Assembly (NCBI GenBank): GCA_934343805.1
Contig: CAKRIN010000015.1
Span: 1-62,072, forward strand
Reading direction: 5' to 3'
Length of the DNA: 62,072 bases
Source: an uncultured Lachnospira sp.
GTDB taxonomy: Bacteria; Bacillota; Clostridia; Lachnospirales; Lachnospiraceae
Below the pieces are notes generated by a model. The model ran no database searches. It was not told the DNA's origin and saw only the letters and a list, made by a program, of their open reading frames with translations. Position numbers and translations under genes: made by a program. Positions within the stretch are counted from its first letter, which is position 1. Every line of letters begins with the position of its first letter. This document shows, one piece after another, positions 37,431 to 46,739 of this stretch.

Positions 37431-37486
37431 AAAAAATCAGGACTTGAAATCTCGTTCACGCGAAGCACGTTTGATTTCAAGTCCTG
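37431..37486 (-). terminator. cstA terminator with a GCGAAGC loop
   Basis: A perfect 14-bp stem (37438-37451 with 37473-37486) is followed on the minus strand by ATTTTTTG. The loop contains GCGAAGC (37460-37466). Loop and 5' flank match the inner hairpin of the giant palindrome at 338-400 although the stems differ. Confidence 0.85.
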
Positions 37487-37516
37487 TAAAAAGCTCTGTA
37501 TTATTAAATTTACCGA

Positions 37517-39256
37517 TTAAGCTGCTGTCTTCTCAGAGTTCTTCTCGCTCTTTGCATAACTCTTTACTGAGTTAACTACGATGATTACACCAAGTACAAT
37601 AAGGAGTATAGCAATTATAAGCTGAAGTCCGTTAGCGATGAATACGCTTCCCCAAGATGTCTGTCCAGCAGGAATTGTAACAGAAGCTGCTAACCTGATA
37701 GCCTTAACCATTGCAATTGTTCTCTGTACAAGTGCTGTAAATGTTACACAAAGCATGATGATAAGAGGAGGGAAAAGCATTTTGTTGCTTCGTCCTGTAA
37801 CCTTTAAGAATACGCAGAGTGTAAGAATTACAAGAGCGCTTAATAACTGGTTAGCTGAACCAAATAATGGCCAGATATTTGCATATCCAATCTTAGTAAG
37901 AATGAATCCACATACTAATGTTACGATTGTTGAGAAGTATGTATTGCAGAATAACTTTCTCCATCCTTCTGCATGTTCCATATCATCTACGCTGAAGAGT
38001 TCCTGGAAACACATACGACCGATACGGGCAACTGCATCAAGTGATGTAAGAGCAAGAGCAGATACACACATTGTCATGAATACTGTTGCAAAATGTACTG
38101 GAACACCAAACATTTCAAAGAATCCTGCTACACCGCTACTGAAGATTGCAAATGGTGTCTTAGCTGGAAGTGCTCCATTAGTAGCAGCTGCACCAGCAAC
38201 ACAAAGAGCAAGTACTGCAAGTAAACTCTCAAGTACCATTGCGCCGTAACCAACCTTAAGCATATCCTTTTCGTTCTCTACTGTCTTAGAAGATGTACCA
38301 GAAGAAACAAGGCTGTGGAAACCAGAAACAGCACCACATGCAACAGTTACGAAAAGAATTGGGAACATTGTTCCAAGCTTTGCATTATTGAATCCTGTAT
38401 ATACAGGAAGATTCATTGAAGGATGTGCAACTACAAGGCCAACTGCTGCACCTACAATCATGCAGATGAACATAAATGTTGTCATATAGTCACGAGGCTG
38501 CTTCATTAACCACATTGGCATAACTGCAGCGAAGAAGATATATACAAATGTGATATAACTCCATACATCTTTGTTGAACTCAAGTGGGAAGAACATACCA
38601 ACAACAAATGCTGCGATAATAAATACAATACCAAGTACCGCTTCTTTCCATCCTGAAAGATTTAACTTCTTCTGGATAAGACCAAATACAACGGCAAATA
38701 CCATGAACATGATAGATACCATACCAGCTGAACCATTTGTCTTAGCTGCTGCTGATAAAACTGTAGCACCATCAGCATTTACTGTGTAAGCATTGAATGT
38801 ACCTGCAACCATATCTGCAAATGCTGCGATAACGATAAGTGTAAATAACCAGCAGAAAAGTAAGAAAATCTTACGGCCAAACTTACCGATGTACTTCTCA
38901 ATGATCATACCCATTGACTTACCTTCATTCTTAACTGAAGCATAAAGTGCACCGAAGTCTGTAACTGCTCCGAAGAATACACCACCGATGAGGATCCAGA
39001 GTAAAACCGGTAACCATCCAAATGCTGCTGCCTGAATAGCACCTGTTACAGGACCTGCTCCTGCGATTGATGAGAACTGATGACTGAAAACTGTCCAGCC
39101 ATTAGTTGGAACGAAATCCTTACCGTCATTATATTTAACGGCTGGTGTCTCTGCCTTAGGGTCGATACCCCATTTCTTTGCTAACCAACGGCCATAAACC
39201 ATGTATGCACCGAAAAGTACAACTGCCGCGATAAGCACGATTACTAATGTGTTCAT
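37517..39256 (-). CDS. cstA: CstA-family carbon-starvation/peptide (pyruvate) transporter
   Basis: 579 residues with about 16 membrane helices. Family signatures include F-S-H-Q-F-S-S-I-A-G-A-G-P-V-T-G near residue 60 and V-A-C-G-A-V-S-G-F-H-S-L-V-S-S-G-T-S-S-K near 310. Members import peptides or pyruvate with protons. It is preceded by a T-box leader, so expression should rise when a specific tRNA is uncharged; that fits a peptide or amino-acid uptake role. It is a single-gene transcript closed by the terminator at 37486. Confidence 0.93.
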   Translation of the reverse strand: MNTLVIVLIAAVVLFGAYMVYGRWLAKKWGIDPKAETPAVKYNDGKDFVPTNGWTVFSHQFSSIAGAGPVTGAIQAAAFGWLPVLLWILIGGVFFGAVTDFGALYASVKNEGKSMGMIIEKYIGKFGRKIFLLFCWLFTLIVIAAFADMVAGTFNAYTVNADGATVLSAAAKTNGSAGMVSIMFMVFAVVFGLIQKKLNLSGWKEAVLGIVFIIAAFVVGMFFPLEFNKDVWSYITFVYIFFAAVMPMWLMKQPRDYMTTFMFICMIVGAAVGLVVAHPSMNLPVYTGFNNAKLGTMFPILFVTVACGAVSGFHSLVSSGTSSKTVENEKDMLKVGYGAMVLESLLAVLALCVAGAAATNGALPAKTPFAIFSSGVAGFFEMFGVPVHFATVFMTMCVSALALTSLDAVARIGRMCFQELFSVDDMEHAEGWRKLFCNTYFSTIVTLVCGFILTKIGYANIWPLFGSANQLLSALVILTLCVFLKVTGRSNKMLFPPLIIMLCVTFTALVQRTIAMVKAIRLAASVTIPAGQTSWGSVFIANGLQLIIAILLIVLGVIIVVNSVKSYAKSEKNSEKTAA

Positions 39257-39665
39257 AATGTCACTCTCCTATGAAATATATTTCACCAGTCAAACGCAGT
39301 GGAAGCGGTGCTATGATTCTCATCGCTACTCGCATAAAAAAACCTTCGTCAATGCACCAATCCATTTCTGGACTGCGTGCAAAGACGAAGGCATATTATT
39401 TCTACTTCCGCGTTACCACTTTGCTTGCCGGATACTCCGACCACTCTACTGCCACTCGGTATATTCAACTCTTATGGCATGCCCTTTTAACGATGGGTAC
39501 CGATTCCAACTACTAGACACATACTAAACAGATGTCTTTCACCAGAACTGCTCGCAGGTGAGGGCTCAATCATTCCTTGCTGCCGTCTCTCATCAACTGA
39601 CGGCTTTCTGTAAGCGGTGATATGAAGAAGTCATTTCCTGTTCTTCGCATTTGACTGTTGATTTG
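39257..39665 (-). promoter_or_regulatory. T-box leader of cstA
   Basis: On the minus strand the leader holds a stem I with apical GTCAGTTGATGAGAGACGGC, then the T-box core AAAGTGGTAACGCGG (39419-39405) and a terminator stem CCTTCGTC (39391-39384) with GACGAAGG (39350-39343) followed by TTTTTTT. The antiterminator is expected to use the T-box core and the 5' side of the terminator. I could not assign the specifier codon safely. Confidence 0.85.
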
Positions 39666-39671
39666 TACATT

Positions 39672-39700
39672 AAAATATTCCTTTGCAGATAATTTGTCAA
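39672..39700 (-). promoter_or_regulatory. Promoter of the T-box/cstA transcript
   Basis: TTGACA and TATTTT on the minus strand are 17 bases apart, just upstream of the leader. The rest of 39701-40006 is AT-rich with no further gene; it holds the chemoreceptor promoter region (TATAAA near 39932). Confidence 0.75.
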
Positions 39701-40006
39701 TAAGATTTTTAAATTTTTCTTAAATTTTCTTAAATATCTTAATATATTTAATTCTATTGCCTTTATTCACCTCTCTGCACAGCCAAATCAACTTAATATA
39801 GTTAACTATCGTATGCACATTATTCTTTATTTTATTATATTTTGTAGGAGTATAAACAGCTTGTTTACTACATAATTTCAACTATCCCCACAATTAAGAT
39901 ATTTTTGTTGAAAATAGGAAATATATGCTATAAAATAGAAGTAGTTTATTTTCGTGATTGAATAATCAATGACTTAACAATTTTATATGACACAGGAGAT
40001 TACGTT

Positions 40007-42124
40007 ATGAATTATGATGCTAATGTTTTTAAAGCCAAGGCTAATATTAAAGCCCGCAGAATATGGCTTGTTTTTTCACTCCTATTAACCGCTAATTATG
40101 GTACTGATACCGCTAATGGAATCTACCCTTCTGGCAATTACATTATATTTGTTGCACTTTGCTGGATTCCTTTCTTTGTCGGTGAAATTTTTCTACGCAT
40201 TAAAGGAAAAGCAACTGATATATACAGGTTATGTCTTGTTATAGGCTATGGCATTTTCTACACATTTGTAATATGCACTACCTCATCGCCGATATCTTTC
40301 ACTTATATTCTTCCGGTTATGAGCCTGCTTGTTCTTTACAAGAACAAAAGATTCATGATCAATTGTGGAATTGCCAACGTGCTTTCAGTTATTATAAGTG
40401 ATGTGTACAGATATGTAGTCCTTGGCTGTAACTCTGAATCTGATATGAAGAATTATCAGTTGCAGGTTGCGTGCCTTCTTCTTTGCTACATATGCTATGT
40501 TATGTCCATCAAGCATCTTAATGAATCTGATGGCGCTCTGAATGACAGCATCAAATCAGATCTCGACAGAGTTGTCTCAACTGTTGAAAAGGTTAAAACA
40601 TCAAGCAATTCTATTATGAGTGGAATTACTGTTGTACGCGAGCTTGCTTCTGAAAACAAGCATGGTTCTGATGTTATCATGCTTGGCATGAACGAACTTA
40701 CCAGCAATAATGAAGATTTAAGAAGCCATACTGCTTCTTCCACTGATATGACAACTGACATAAGCTCACAAGTTGAATATGTTGCCCAGCTTATTGACGA
40801 TATGGTAAGCCTTACTTCTGAGTCACAGGAGCATGCATGTACAAGCTCAAGTGACCTTGAAAATCTTATTACAACAGCAACCACAATGTCTGAACTTTCT
40901 TCAGAGGTTGAGCATATCCTGCATGATTTTGAATCGGAATTCAAGACTGTTAAGGACCAGACAAGTGCTATTGATAACATATCAAGCCAGACCAATCTTC
41001 TTGCCCTCAATGCTTCTATTGAAGCTGCAAGAGCCGGAGATGCAGGTAAAGGCTTTGCTGTTGTAGCTGAACAGATTCGTGCACTAAGCACAGAAACCAA
41101 GACTTCTTCCAGTGAAATACAGAGTGCACTAGACCGTCTTGCTGTAATCTCTGACAAAATGCTTTCCTCTATTGGAGAGACTTTATCACTTATCCAGATT
41201 ACTCTTGATAAGATTACACAGACAAGTGAAAGCATCAATCTTATCACATCTGATTCTTCTCAGATTGAAGACCATATACATATAATTGATACAGCAATTA
41301 AAGATGTTGAATCCGCTAATAAACAGCTTGTAAACAACATGTCCCAGGTATCAGATATAGTTGATACCATGACAGAATGCATAACTAATTCAAGAGATAT
41401 CAGCAGCCGTATTGTAAGTAAATATGACGAAAGTGCTACTAATATCAATACCATGGAAAATACAATACAGGCTCTTATGTGTGAACTTGGTGTTGGCGGA
41501 TTCATGGGTATTGAAGATATTAAGGCAGGCATGAAGGCATCCGCAATCCTTAAAGGTTCTCATGGTGAAAATGTTGAATATCACGGAACTATTAAGACAC
41601 ATAATGACAACAGTATAACTCTTGAACTTGAGAAGGCACTGCCTGCAGTTAATGTAGCCATTGAATGTGACATATTAGTAACAGTCAGCAATGTAATATA
41701 CCGTTGGGAAAACGCTAAGATTGCAGCTGACAAAAAAGCCTCTGCAACAACAGGCATTGTTACAATCACAACAAGGCCTCAGATTCTTAACCGTCGTAAA
41801 TATCCTAGAATTGATATGAACAACCACTGCACAATTACAGTAAAAGGAACAGATGATACATTTGAAGGAAAGCTTGATAATCTGAGTGCCAATGGTTTTG
41901 CATTCCTCACAAAAGACAGATTTTTCTCAAACAACAAAGGCAAAATCGTTACTGTTTCAATTGATAATTTTGATTTGCCTGCGTATTCTACATTAGAGGG
42001 ACAGATTATAAGATGTTCTGATAATGACGGAGTCTACATAGTAGGCTGCCAGATGCCAGAGGATAACTACTACATTATGGAATATGTAGAGCAAAAGATA
42101 CGGGCAGAAAAAAATAATAACTAA
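40007..42124 (+). CDS. Methyl-accepting chemoreceptor fused to PilZ
   Basis: 705 residues. An N-terminal membrane region of about six helices (18-165) has no periplasmic sensor. Next is a methyl-accepting signalling coiled coil with hairpin tip [20 protein letters not shown]. The C-terminal ~150 residues hold a YcgR-like domain and PilZ with R-R-K-Y-P-R (596-601) and N-L-S-A-N-G (625-630), the two c-di-GMP contact motifs. I infer a receptor that integrates c-di-GMP with chemotaxis. CAGGAG precedes the ATG. Confidence 0.88.
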   Translation: MNYDANVFKAKANIKARRIWLVFSLLLTANYGTDTANGIYPSGNYIIFVALCWIPFFVGEIFLRIKGKATDIYRLCLVIGYGIFYTFVICTTSSPISFTYILPVMSLLVLYKNKRFMINCGIANVLSVIISDVYRYVVLGCNSESDMKNYQLQVACLLLCYICYVMSIKHLNESDGALNDSIKSDLDRVVSTVEKVKTSSNSIMSGITVVRELASENKHGSDVIMLGMNELTSNNEDLRSHTASSTDMTTDISSQVEYVAQLIDDMVSLTSESQEHACTSSSDLENLITTATTMSELSSEVEHILHDFESEFKTVKDQTSAIDNISSQTNLLALNASIEAARAGDAGKGFAVVAEQIRALSTETKTSSSEIQSALDRLAVISDKMLSSIGETLSLIQITLDKITQTSESINLITSDSSQIEDHIHIIDTAIKDVESANKQLVNNMSQVSDIVDTMTECITNSRDISSRIVSKYDESATNINTMENTIQALMCELGVGGFMGIEDIKAGMKASAILKGSHGENVEYHGTIKTHNDNSITLELEKALPAVNVAIECDILVTVSNVIYRWENAKIAADKKASATTGIVTITTRPQILNRRKYPRIDMNNHCTITVKGTDDTFEGKLDNLSANGFAFLTKDRFFSNNKGKIVTVSIDNFDLPAYSTLEGQIIRCSDNDGVYIVGCQMPEDNYYIMEYVEQKIRAEKNNN

Positions 42125-42130
42125 AGTCTC

Positions 42131-42170
42131 AAAATGGAGAAAAGCCGATTAATATGCTTTTCTCCATTTT
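42131..42170. terminator. Bidirectional terminator between the chemoreceptor and cysA
   Basis: AAAATGGAGAAAAGC (42131-42145) pairs perfectly with GCTTTTCTCCATTTT (42156-42170). A/T tracts on both sides serve the two convergent genes. Confidence 0.85.
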
Positions 42171-42177
42171 GTATATT

Positions 42178-43266
42178 CTAGATAACCATCCAGTCTTCAA
42201 ACTTATTTGCATTTTCAACAATGTTGACAATTCCGTCTGCGCCGTAAGTAAATGCCCTATGGATAAATACATTTACTTCCTCACCCTTTTTTATCGGAGC
42301 TTCCTCAACATTTCTTGTTCCGACAACCTCTATGCCATTCACATTGACAGTTATCTCAACTTCCTTTCCCATGAAAAGCTTGCCTACAACCACACCTTTC
42401 TCTACAGAAGCGGCTGAATCAACCTTCTCATCAAGTTTTGTGATGTTGACGTTCTCTGGTCTTAATACCGCCTTAACAGAATCATCAAGCTGGTTAAAAC
42501 CTTTAATCTTATTAATCTGGTCAACATGCACCGGATGTCCCATGAATTCCGCCATAAATGCTGTCTCAGGCTCTCTGTATATCTGTCTTGGTGTTCCAAT
42601 CTGCTCTATATGACCCTTGTTAGTGACAATAATTTCATCAGCAACCTCAATTGCCTCATCCTGGTCATGTGTAACAAATATACTTGTGATTCCAACCTTT
42701 GTAATCATGTCACGAAGCCAGCTTCTTAATTCCTGTCTTACCTTCGCATCAATCGCTGCAAATGGTTCATCAAGAAGCAGAAGCTCAGGATTAGGCGCTA
42801 ATGCTCTTGCGAAAGCCACTCTCTGCCTCTGTCCGCCTGATAACTGGCTAGGATATCTTTTCGCCATGCCTGAAAGTCCGACAAGCTCAATAAGTTCGTC
42901 AACACGCTTTTTAATGTCCGATTTTTTCCATTTATTGACCTTTAATCCAAATGCAATGTTATCATACACTGTCATGTATCTGAAAAGTGCGTAGTTCTGG
43001 AAAACAAAGCCTATTCCACGCTTACTTGCCGGCACATCATTAACAACCTTGCCATCAATAATAATATCTCCTGAATCCGCAGTCTCAAGGCCTGCTATCA
43101 TTCTTAAAATAGTAGTTTTGCCGCTTCCGCTAGGTCCAAGCAGTGCAATAAGCTTGCCCTTTTCAATTCCGAGATTAATATTGTTCGAGGCTTTAAATGT
43201 GCCATATGTCTTATTGATATTACGAAGCTCTACATATTTTTCTGTATCCTGCTGTAATTCTGCCAT
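42178..43266 (-). CDS. cysA: Sulfate/thiosulfate ABC transporter ATPase
   Basis: 362 residues. Walker A G-P-S-G-S-G-K-T-T, Q-loop F-V-F-Q-N-Y-A-L-F-R-Y-M-T-V, signature L-S-G-G-Q-R-Q-R-V, Walker B L-L-L-L-D-E-P-F and a C-terminal TOBE-like regulatory domain (255-350). The Y-A-L-F-R-Y-M-T-V wording is characteristic of CysA. It is the last gene of the operon sbp-cysT-cysW-cysA. Confidence 0.95.
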   Translation of the reverse strand: MAELQQDTEKYVELRNINKTYGTFKASNNINLGIEKGKLIALLGPSGSGKTTILRMIAGLETADSGDIIIDGKVVNDVPASKRGIGFVFQNYALFRYMTVYDNIAFGLKVNKWKKSDIKKRVDELIELVGLSGMAKRYPSQLSGGQRQRVAFARALAPNPELLLLDEPFAAIDAKVRQELRSWLRDMITKVGITSIFVTHDQDEAIEVADEIIVTNKGHIEQIGTPRQIYREPETAFMAEFMGHPVHVDQINKIKGFNQLDDSVKAVLRPENVNITKLDEKVDSAASVEKGVVVGKLFMGKEVEITVNVNGIEVVGTRNVEEAPIKKGEEVNVFIHRAFTYGADGIVNIVENANKFEDWMVI

Positions 43267-43298
43267 AATCTGTTCCGCCTTTCTGTTGTAGTGCGTTT

Positions 43299-44144
43299 CT
43301 ATCCTTCCTGCTGCTCTTTCTCTGCCTTAGCTGCCTGCTGCCCCTTGTATTCAAGTACACTTCGAAGCACCAGTATAATAACCGCCATCAGCACAAGAAT
43401 TGCTGACACTGCAAATGCTCCCGTAAAATCATATCCCTGATACAGAAGCTCAATATACAGCGGCATCGTGTTAGTTCTTCCGCGCAAATGTCCTGAAAGA
43501 ACGGATACCGCGCCAAACTCCCCCATTGCTCTCGCTGTACACAGTACAATACCGTAGAGAAGCGGCCATTTGATATGTGGGAATGTAACCTTCCAGAATA
43601 TAGTCCAGCCATTGGCGCCCATAAGTGCTGCGGCCTCCTCCTCGTCAGTTCCCTGCGAGGTAAGAACCGGTATCAGCTCCCTTGATATGAATGGAAATGT
43701 TACAAATATAGTCGCAAGCGCAATACCCGGAACTGCGAATATAATTCTTATTCCCATAGCCTTAAGATATGGATATATAAAACTCTGTCTTCCGAATGTA
43801 AGCACATATATGAGACCTGCTATAATCGGCGAAACAGTGAGTGGTAAATCTATTAAAGTAGATATAATCTTCTTGCCCTTAAACTGGAATTTCGTAATAA
43901 GCCATGAAGCAAATATCCCAAAAAATGTGTTGCACACAACTGCGATAAGCGAAACCTCTATTGTCAGCTTAATTGAATGAAGTGCGTATTTGTCAGTAAC
44001 TGCTGCCAGAAACACCTTTATACCCTTAGAAAATGCTGTGTACATTACATAGCTTAAGGGCAGAATAAGCATCACAAATAAAAACAACACACTTATACCT
44101 ATTAGAATCCATTTTAACGGACCTGAATCTTTTCTGATGTTCAT
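43299..44144 (-). CDS. cysW: Sulfate ABC transporter permease CysW
   Basis: 281 residues, six membrane helices. The EAA loop reads E-E-A-A-A-L-M-G-A-N-G-W-T-I-F-W-K-V-T-F-P and is followed by A-R-A-M-G-E-F-G-A-V-S-V-L-S-G, the classic CysW motif. It forms the heteromeric channel with CysT. Confidence 0.95.
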   Translation of the reverse strand: MNIRKDSGPLKWILIGISVLFLFVMLILPLSYVMYTAFSKGIKVFLAAVTDKYALHSIKLTIEVSLIAVVCNTFFGIFASWLITKFQFKGKKIISTLIDLPLTVSPIIAGLIYVLTFGRQSFIYPYLKAMGIRIIFAVPGIALATIFVTFPFISRELIPVLTSQGTDEEEAAALMGANGWTIFWKVTFPHIKWPLLYGIVLCTARAMGEFGAVSVLSGHLRGRTNTMPLYIELLYQGYDFTGAFAVSAILVLMAVIILVLRSVLEYKGQQAAKAEKEQQEG

Positions 44145-44158
44145 ACACTAACCCCTTT

Positions 44159-45001
44159 CTATGAAATTCCACTTACAATCTTCGATGTCCTGCTCTGTAA
44201 CACTGCATTTATAAAGAGAATAATAAATGCGATTAAAAGCATTACAAGCGCTATTGATGTTGCACTTGCATAGTCATATTCCTGTAATTTTGACATAATC
44301 ATAAGCGGTGCTATCTCTGTCTCATATGGTGTATTTCCTGCTATGAATACAACACTTCCGTATTCGCCAAGTCCTCTTGCAAATGACATTGTGAATCCGC
44401 CGATGAGTGCCGGAAGTATCTCCGGAAGTATTACCCTGAATACTGTCTGTCTGTGGGTTGCGCCAAGCATGTTGGCTGCTTCCTCGTACTGGATATCCAC
44501 CTTTTCTAACACTGGCTGGACAGCCCTCACAACAAATGGTATTCCAACGAATATGAGTGCAAATATAATTCCCAGCCTTGTATATGCAATCCTGATTCCA
44601 AATCTGCCAAAAAATGCTCCAAGCCAGCCGTTGGTTGTTGTCAGATGTGTAAGTGCTATACCTGCAACGGCCGTCGGCAACGCAAATGGAAGTTCAATTA
44701 TTCCATTCATAATCTGCTTGCCTGGAAAGTTGTATCTTACAAGAACCCATGCAAGAATTGTTCCCATAACTGCGTCTATAAGTGCCGCGATTAATGCTGT
44801 CTCCAGACTAACTCTGTAGCTTGAAAGCACCCTCGGCCTTGTAACTGTCGTTATGAATTCCGTAAACGACAGCTTTGCCGAGAATATCACAAGGGTACAT
44901 AAAGGGATAACAACAATAATTCCTAACATCGCAATTGTTATTCCAAATGAAAGACCAAAGCCCGGTATTACTCTTTTTTTCTTTCTTTTCTTCTCTTTCA
45001 T
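44159..45001 (-). CDS. cysT: Sulfate ABC transporter permease CysT (CysU)
   Basis: 280 residues, six membrane helices with a basic N-terminus. The EAA loop is E-E-A-A-N-M-L-G-A-T-H-R-Q-T-V-F-R-V-I-L-P and is followed by F-A-R-G-L-G-E-Y-G-S-V-V-F-I-A-G-N. It lies 14 bases upstream of cysW and 44 after sbp. Confidence 0.95.
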   Translation of the reverse strand: MKEKKRKKKRVIPGFGLSFGITIAMLGIIVVIPLCTLVIFSAKLSFTEFITTVTRPRVLSSYRVSLETALIAALIDAVMGTILAWVLVRYNFPGKQIMNGIIELPFALPTAVAGIALTHLTTTNGWLGAFFGRFGIRIAYTRLGIIFALIFVGIPFVVRAVQPVLEKVDIQYEEAANMLGATHRQTVFRVILPEILPALIGGFTMSFARGLGEYGSVVFIAGNTPYETEIAPLMIMSKLQEYDYASATSIALVMLLIAFIILFINAVLQSRTSKIVSGIS

Positions 45002-45045
45002 TCTGTCGTTTCCCCTTCCCTTAATTATTTTTATATATTTTATAA

Positions 45046-46200
45046 TTACTTCTTTTCATATATCTTATCGAATACTCCGCCGTCCTTAAAATGCTTATTG
45101 GCCGCTTCACTCCAGCCTCCAAAATGTGCTATATCCGTAAGCTCTACATTGGTTACTATCCACTTGCCATCGGCTGAAAGCTCTGTGATTGTGTTACCTT
45201 TCGATTCTGTGGCATATTTTTCAAGGATTGCTTTATTAGATGGTCTGTAATAATTCTGTGCCTCTAATTCCTGTGCCTCATCTGAATACAGATATGAAAG
45301 GTATTCTGTCGCAACGCCTCTTGTTCCTCTCTCGTCAACTACCTCATCTACAACGGCTACTGTTGGCTGGCACAGAATTGACACTGATGGAACTACTATG
45401 TCGTACTTGTCCGGATCTTCTTTTAATGCAAGAAATGCTTCATTTTCCCATGCTATGAGTACATCGCCCTGTCCATTTTCTGTAAATGTTGTCGTTGCAC
45501 CCCTTGCTCCTGAATCAAGTACCAGCACATTTTTATAAAGCTTCTTAATGCTTTCCTCTATCTGTGTCTCTGACTGTTCCTGCTTCTCAAAGTAATACCA
45601 TGCGGCAAGGTAATTCCATCTTGCTCCGCCTGATGTCTTAGGATTAGGAGTTATAACTCCGACTCCGTCTTTTAACAAGTCATCCCAGTCCTGAATGTTC
45701 TTAGGATTGCCCTTCCTTACAAGGAACACGATTGATGATGTGTATGGAGAACTGTCAAGGTCAAACTCGCTTGTATATCCGTCCTCTATAAGTCCTGAAT
45801 CCCTGATTGTATCAACATCACCCTCAAGTGCAAGTGTTACAACATCTGCCTCAAGTCCGTTGGCAACCTCGAGCGCCTGCTTTCCTGAACCTCCATGCGA
45901 TTGAACTATGCTTACATCCTGTCCATGAAGCTCTTTCCAGTGCTTTGCAAAAAGCTCATTATATGATGCATACAATTCTCTTGTCGGATCATAAGAAACA
46001 TTGGTTATCTCAACCGGCTTTGAATAATCCACATCACCTGCCGCTTTACCAATACCGCAGCCTGCCAGCGCTCCCGCTGTCAGCACAACCGCCAATGCCG
46101 CTGTGACTGTCTTTGTTAATACTGATTTTCTGGTCTTAAGTTTCTCATATCTTCTATGTGTCTCTGACACATTGTTTCTTTCATTGTTGTTAAATCTCAT
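45046..46200 (-). CDS. sbp: Sulfate-binding lipoprotein
   Basis: 384 residues. The N-terminus has an extended charged segment, a hydrophobic h-region and lipobox L-A-G-C. The mature part matches sulfate-binding proteins: I-V-Q-S-H-G-G-S-G-K-Q-A, N-P-K-T-S-G-G-A-R-W-N-Y-L-A-A and N-F-Y/Y-Y-R-P. It captures sulfate or thiosulfate for CysTWA. GGGAGGAAC precedes the ATG. It is the first structural gene behind the Cys-rich leader and is a paralog of the protein at 50346. Confidence 0.95.
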   Translation of the reverse strand: MRFNNNERNNVSETHRRYEKLKTRKSVLTKTVTAALAVVLTAGALAGCGIGKAAGDVDYSKPVEITNVSYDPTRELYASYNELFAKHWKELHGQDVSIVQSHGGSGKQALEVANGLEADVVTLALEGDVDTIRDSGLIEDGYTSEFDLDSSPYTSSIVFLVRKGNPKNIQDWDDLLKDGVGVITPNPKTSGGARWNYLAAWYYFEKQEQSETQIEESIKKLYKNVLVLDSGARGATTTFTENGQGDVLIAWENEAFLALKEDPDKYDIVVPSVSILCQPTVAVVDEVVDERGTRGVATEYLSYLYSDEAQELEAQNYYRPSNKAILEKYATESKGNTITELSADGKWIVTNVELTDIAHFGGWSEAANKHFKDGGVFDKIYEKK

Positions 46201-46321
46201 AATAAGTTCCTCCCGAAATTCGTAGTCGTAATCAAAATTCTAAGTCTGATTGAAAATCATAATTAGTCCGTAATAATTCAAGAGTGGCTTATCATCTTCC
46301 CCGGCACTGCAATCTCCTGCA

Positions 46322-46456
46322 TTAACCGGTTGCTGATATCATCTGCGTATGAAATTCCTGCACCAAAGGAAGAATCAAAGTCATTCTCTCTTCTGAAAAC
46401 ATACAACAGCAACAACAGCCTTCCTGTGTACCTGATGTCTTAGATAAATGTTTCAT
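46322..46456 (-). CDS. Poly-cysteine leader peptide of the sulfate operon
   Basis: A 44-residue ORF with AAGGAGG, spacer AATTGATT and ATG. It reads M-K-H-L-S-K-T-S-G-T-Q-E-G then five consecutive Cys codons (46417-46403), then M-F-S-E-E-R-M and 19 more residues before TAA. It starts about 45 bases after a consensus promoter and 121 bases lie between its stop and sbp. This is the layout of an attenuation leader: ribosomes stalling at Cys codons when charged tRNA-Cys is scarce would change the downstream RNA. I see no clear intrinsic terminator, so translational control of sbp is possible. Confidence 0.8.
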   Translation of the reverse strand: MKHLSKTSGTQEGCCCCCMFSEERMTLILPLVQEFHTQMISATG

Positions 46457-46478
46457 AATCAATTCCTCCTTCTTAATT

Positions 46479-46486
46479 CCTACTAA
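46479..46486. promoter_or_regulatory. Second operator-like word downstream of the sulfate promoter
   Basis: CCTACTAA (TTAGTAGG on the minus strand) lies about 17-24 bases after the expected transcription start, 39 bases from the site inside the promoter. Both occur in an ATATAAAC(C/T)TAGTAGG context on the minus strand. The 8-mer is identical to the words in the array at 56321-56620. Confidence 0.55.
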
Positions 46487-46509
46487 GTTTATATGTTACT
46501 ATGTTGCAG

Positions 46510-46538
46510 ATTATATACCTACTAGGTTTATATGTCAA
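46510..46538 (-). promoter_or_regulatory. Consensus promoter of the Cys-leader/sulfate operon with operator-like word
   Basis: TTGACA (46538-46533) and TATAAT (46515-46510) with a 17-base spacer. The spacer contains ACCTAGTAGGT, an 11-base palindrome (46517-46527), so a bound protein would block RNA polymerase. The word resembles Rrf2/CymR-type sites, which regulate cysteine genes in other Firmicutes; that link is inference. Confidence 0.8.
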
Positions 46539-46662
46539 TAGGATTTTAGAGATTTCTCTTTTTCATCCGCTTCGTACGCCTTTTTCCGATCCTCGAACAG
46601 CTTCTCCTGCTTCCATTACATACTAATCATCTTTTTTATCCAACCATATACACTTGACTTCC

Positions 46663-46701
46663 TGTTATACTTGTATTACCATGTATAATACAAGTATAAC
46701 A
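46663..46701. promoter_or_regulatory. Palindromic operator upstream of the GntR gene
   Basis: TGTTATACTTGTATTA (46663-46678) and TAATACAAGTATAACA (46686-46701) are perfect inverted repeats spanning a TATAAT box. The position 39 bases before the GntR gene suggests autoregulation. Confidence 0.75.
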
Positions 46702-46739
46702 AAGACATTTTACATATACATATCAGAAAGGAACTTCAC

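Noticed and set aside
40495..41247. 250-residue minus-strand ORF opposite the chemoreceptor
   Set aside because: A shadow frame created by codon bias of the chemoreceptor gene; no start signal.
46201..46321. Intrinsic attenuator terminator after the Cys leader
   Set aside because: Only weak AT-rich stems such as TGATT/AATCA were seen, none with a good GC stem and T run.
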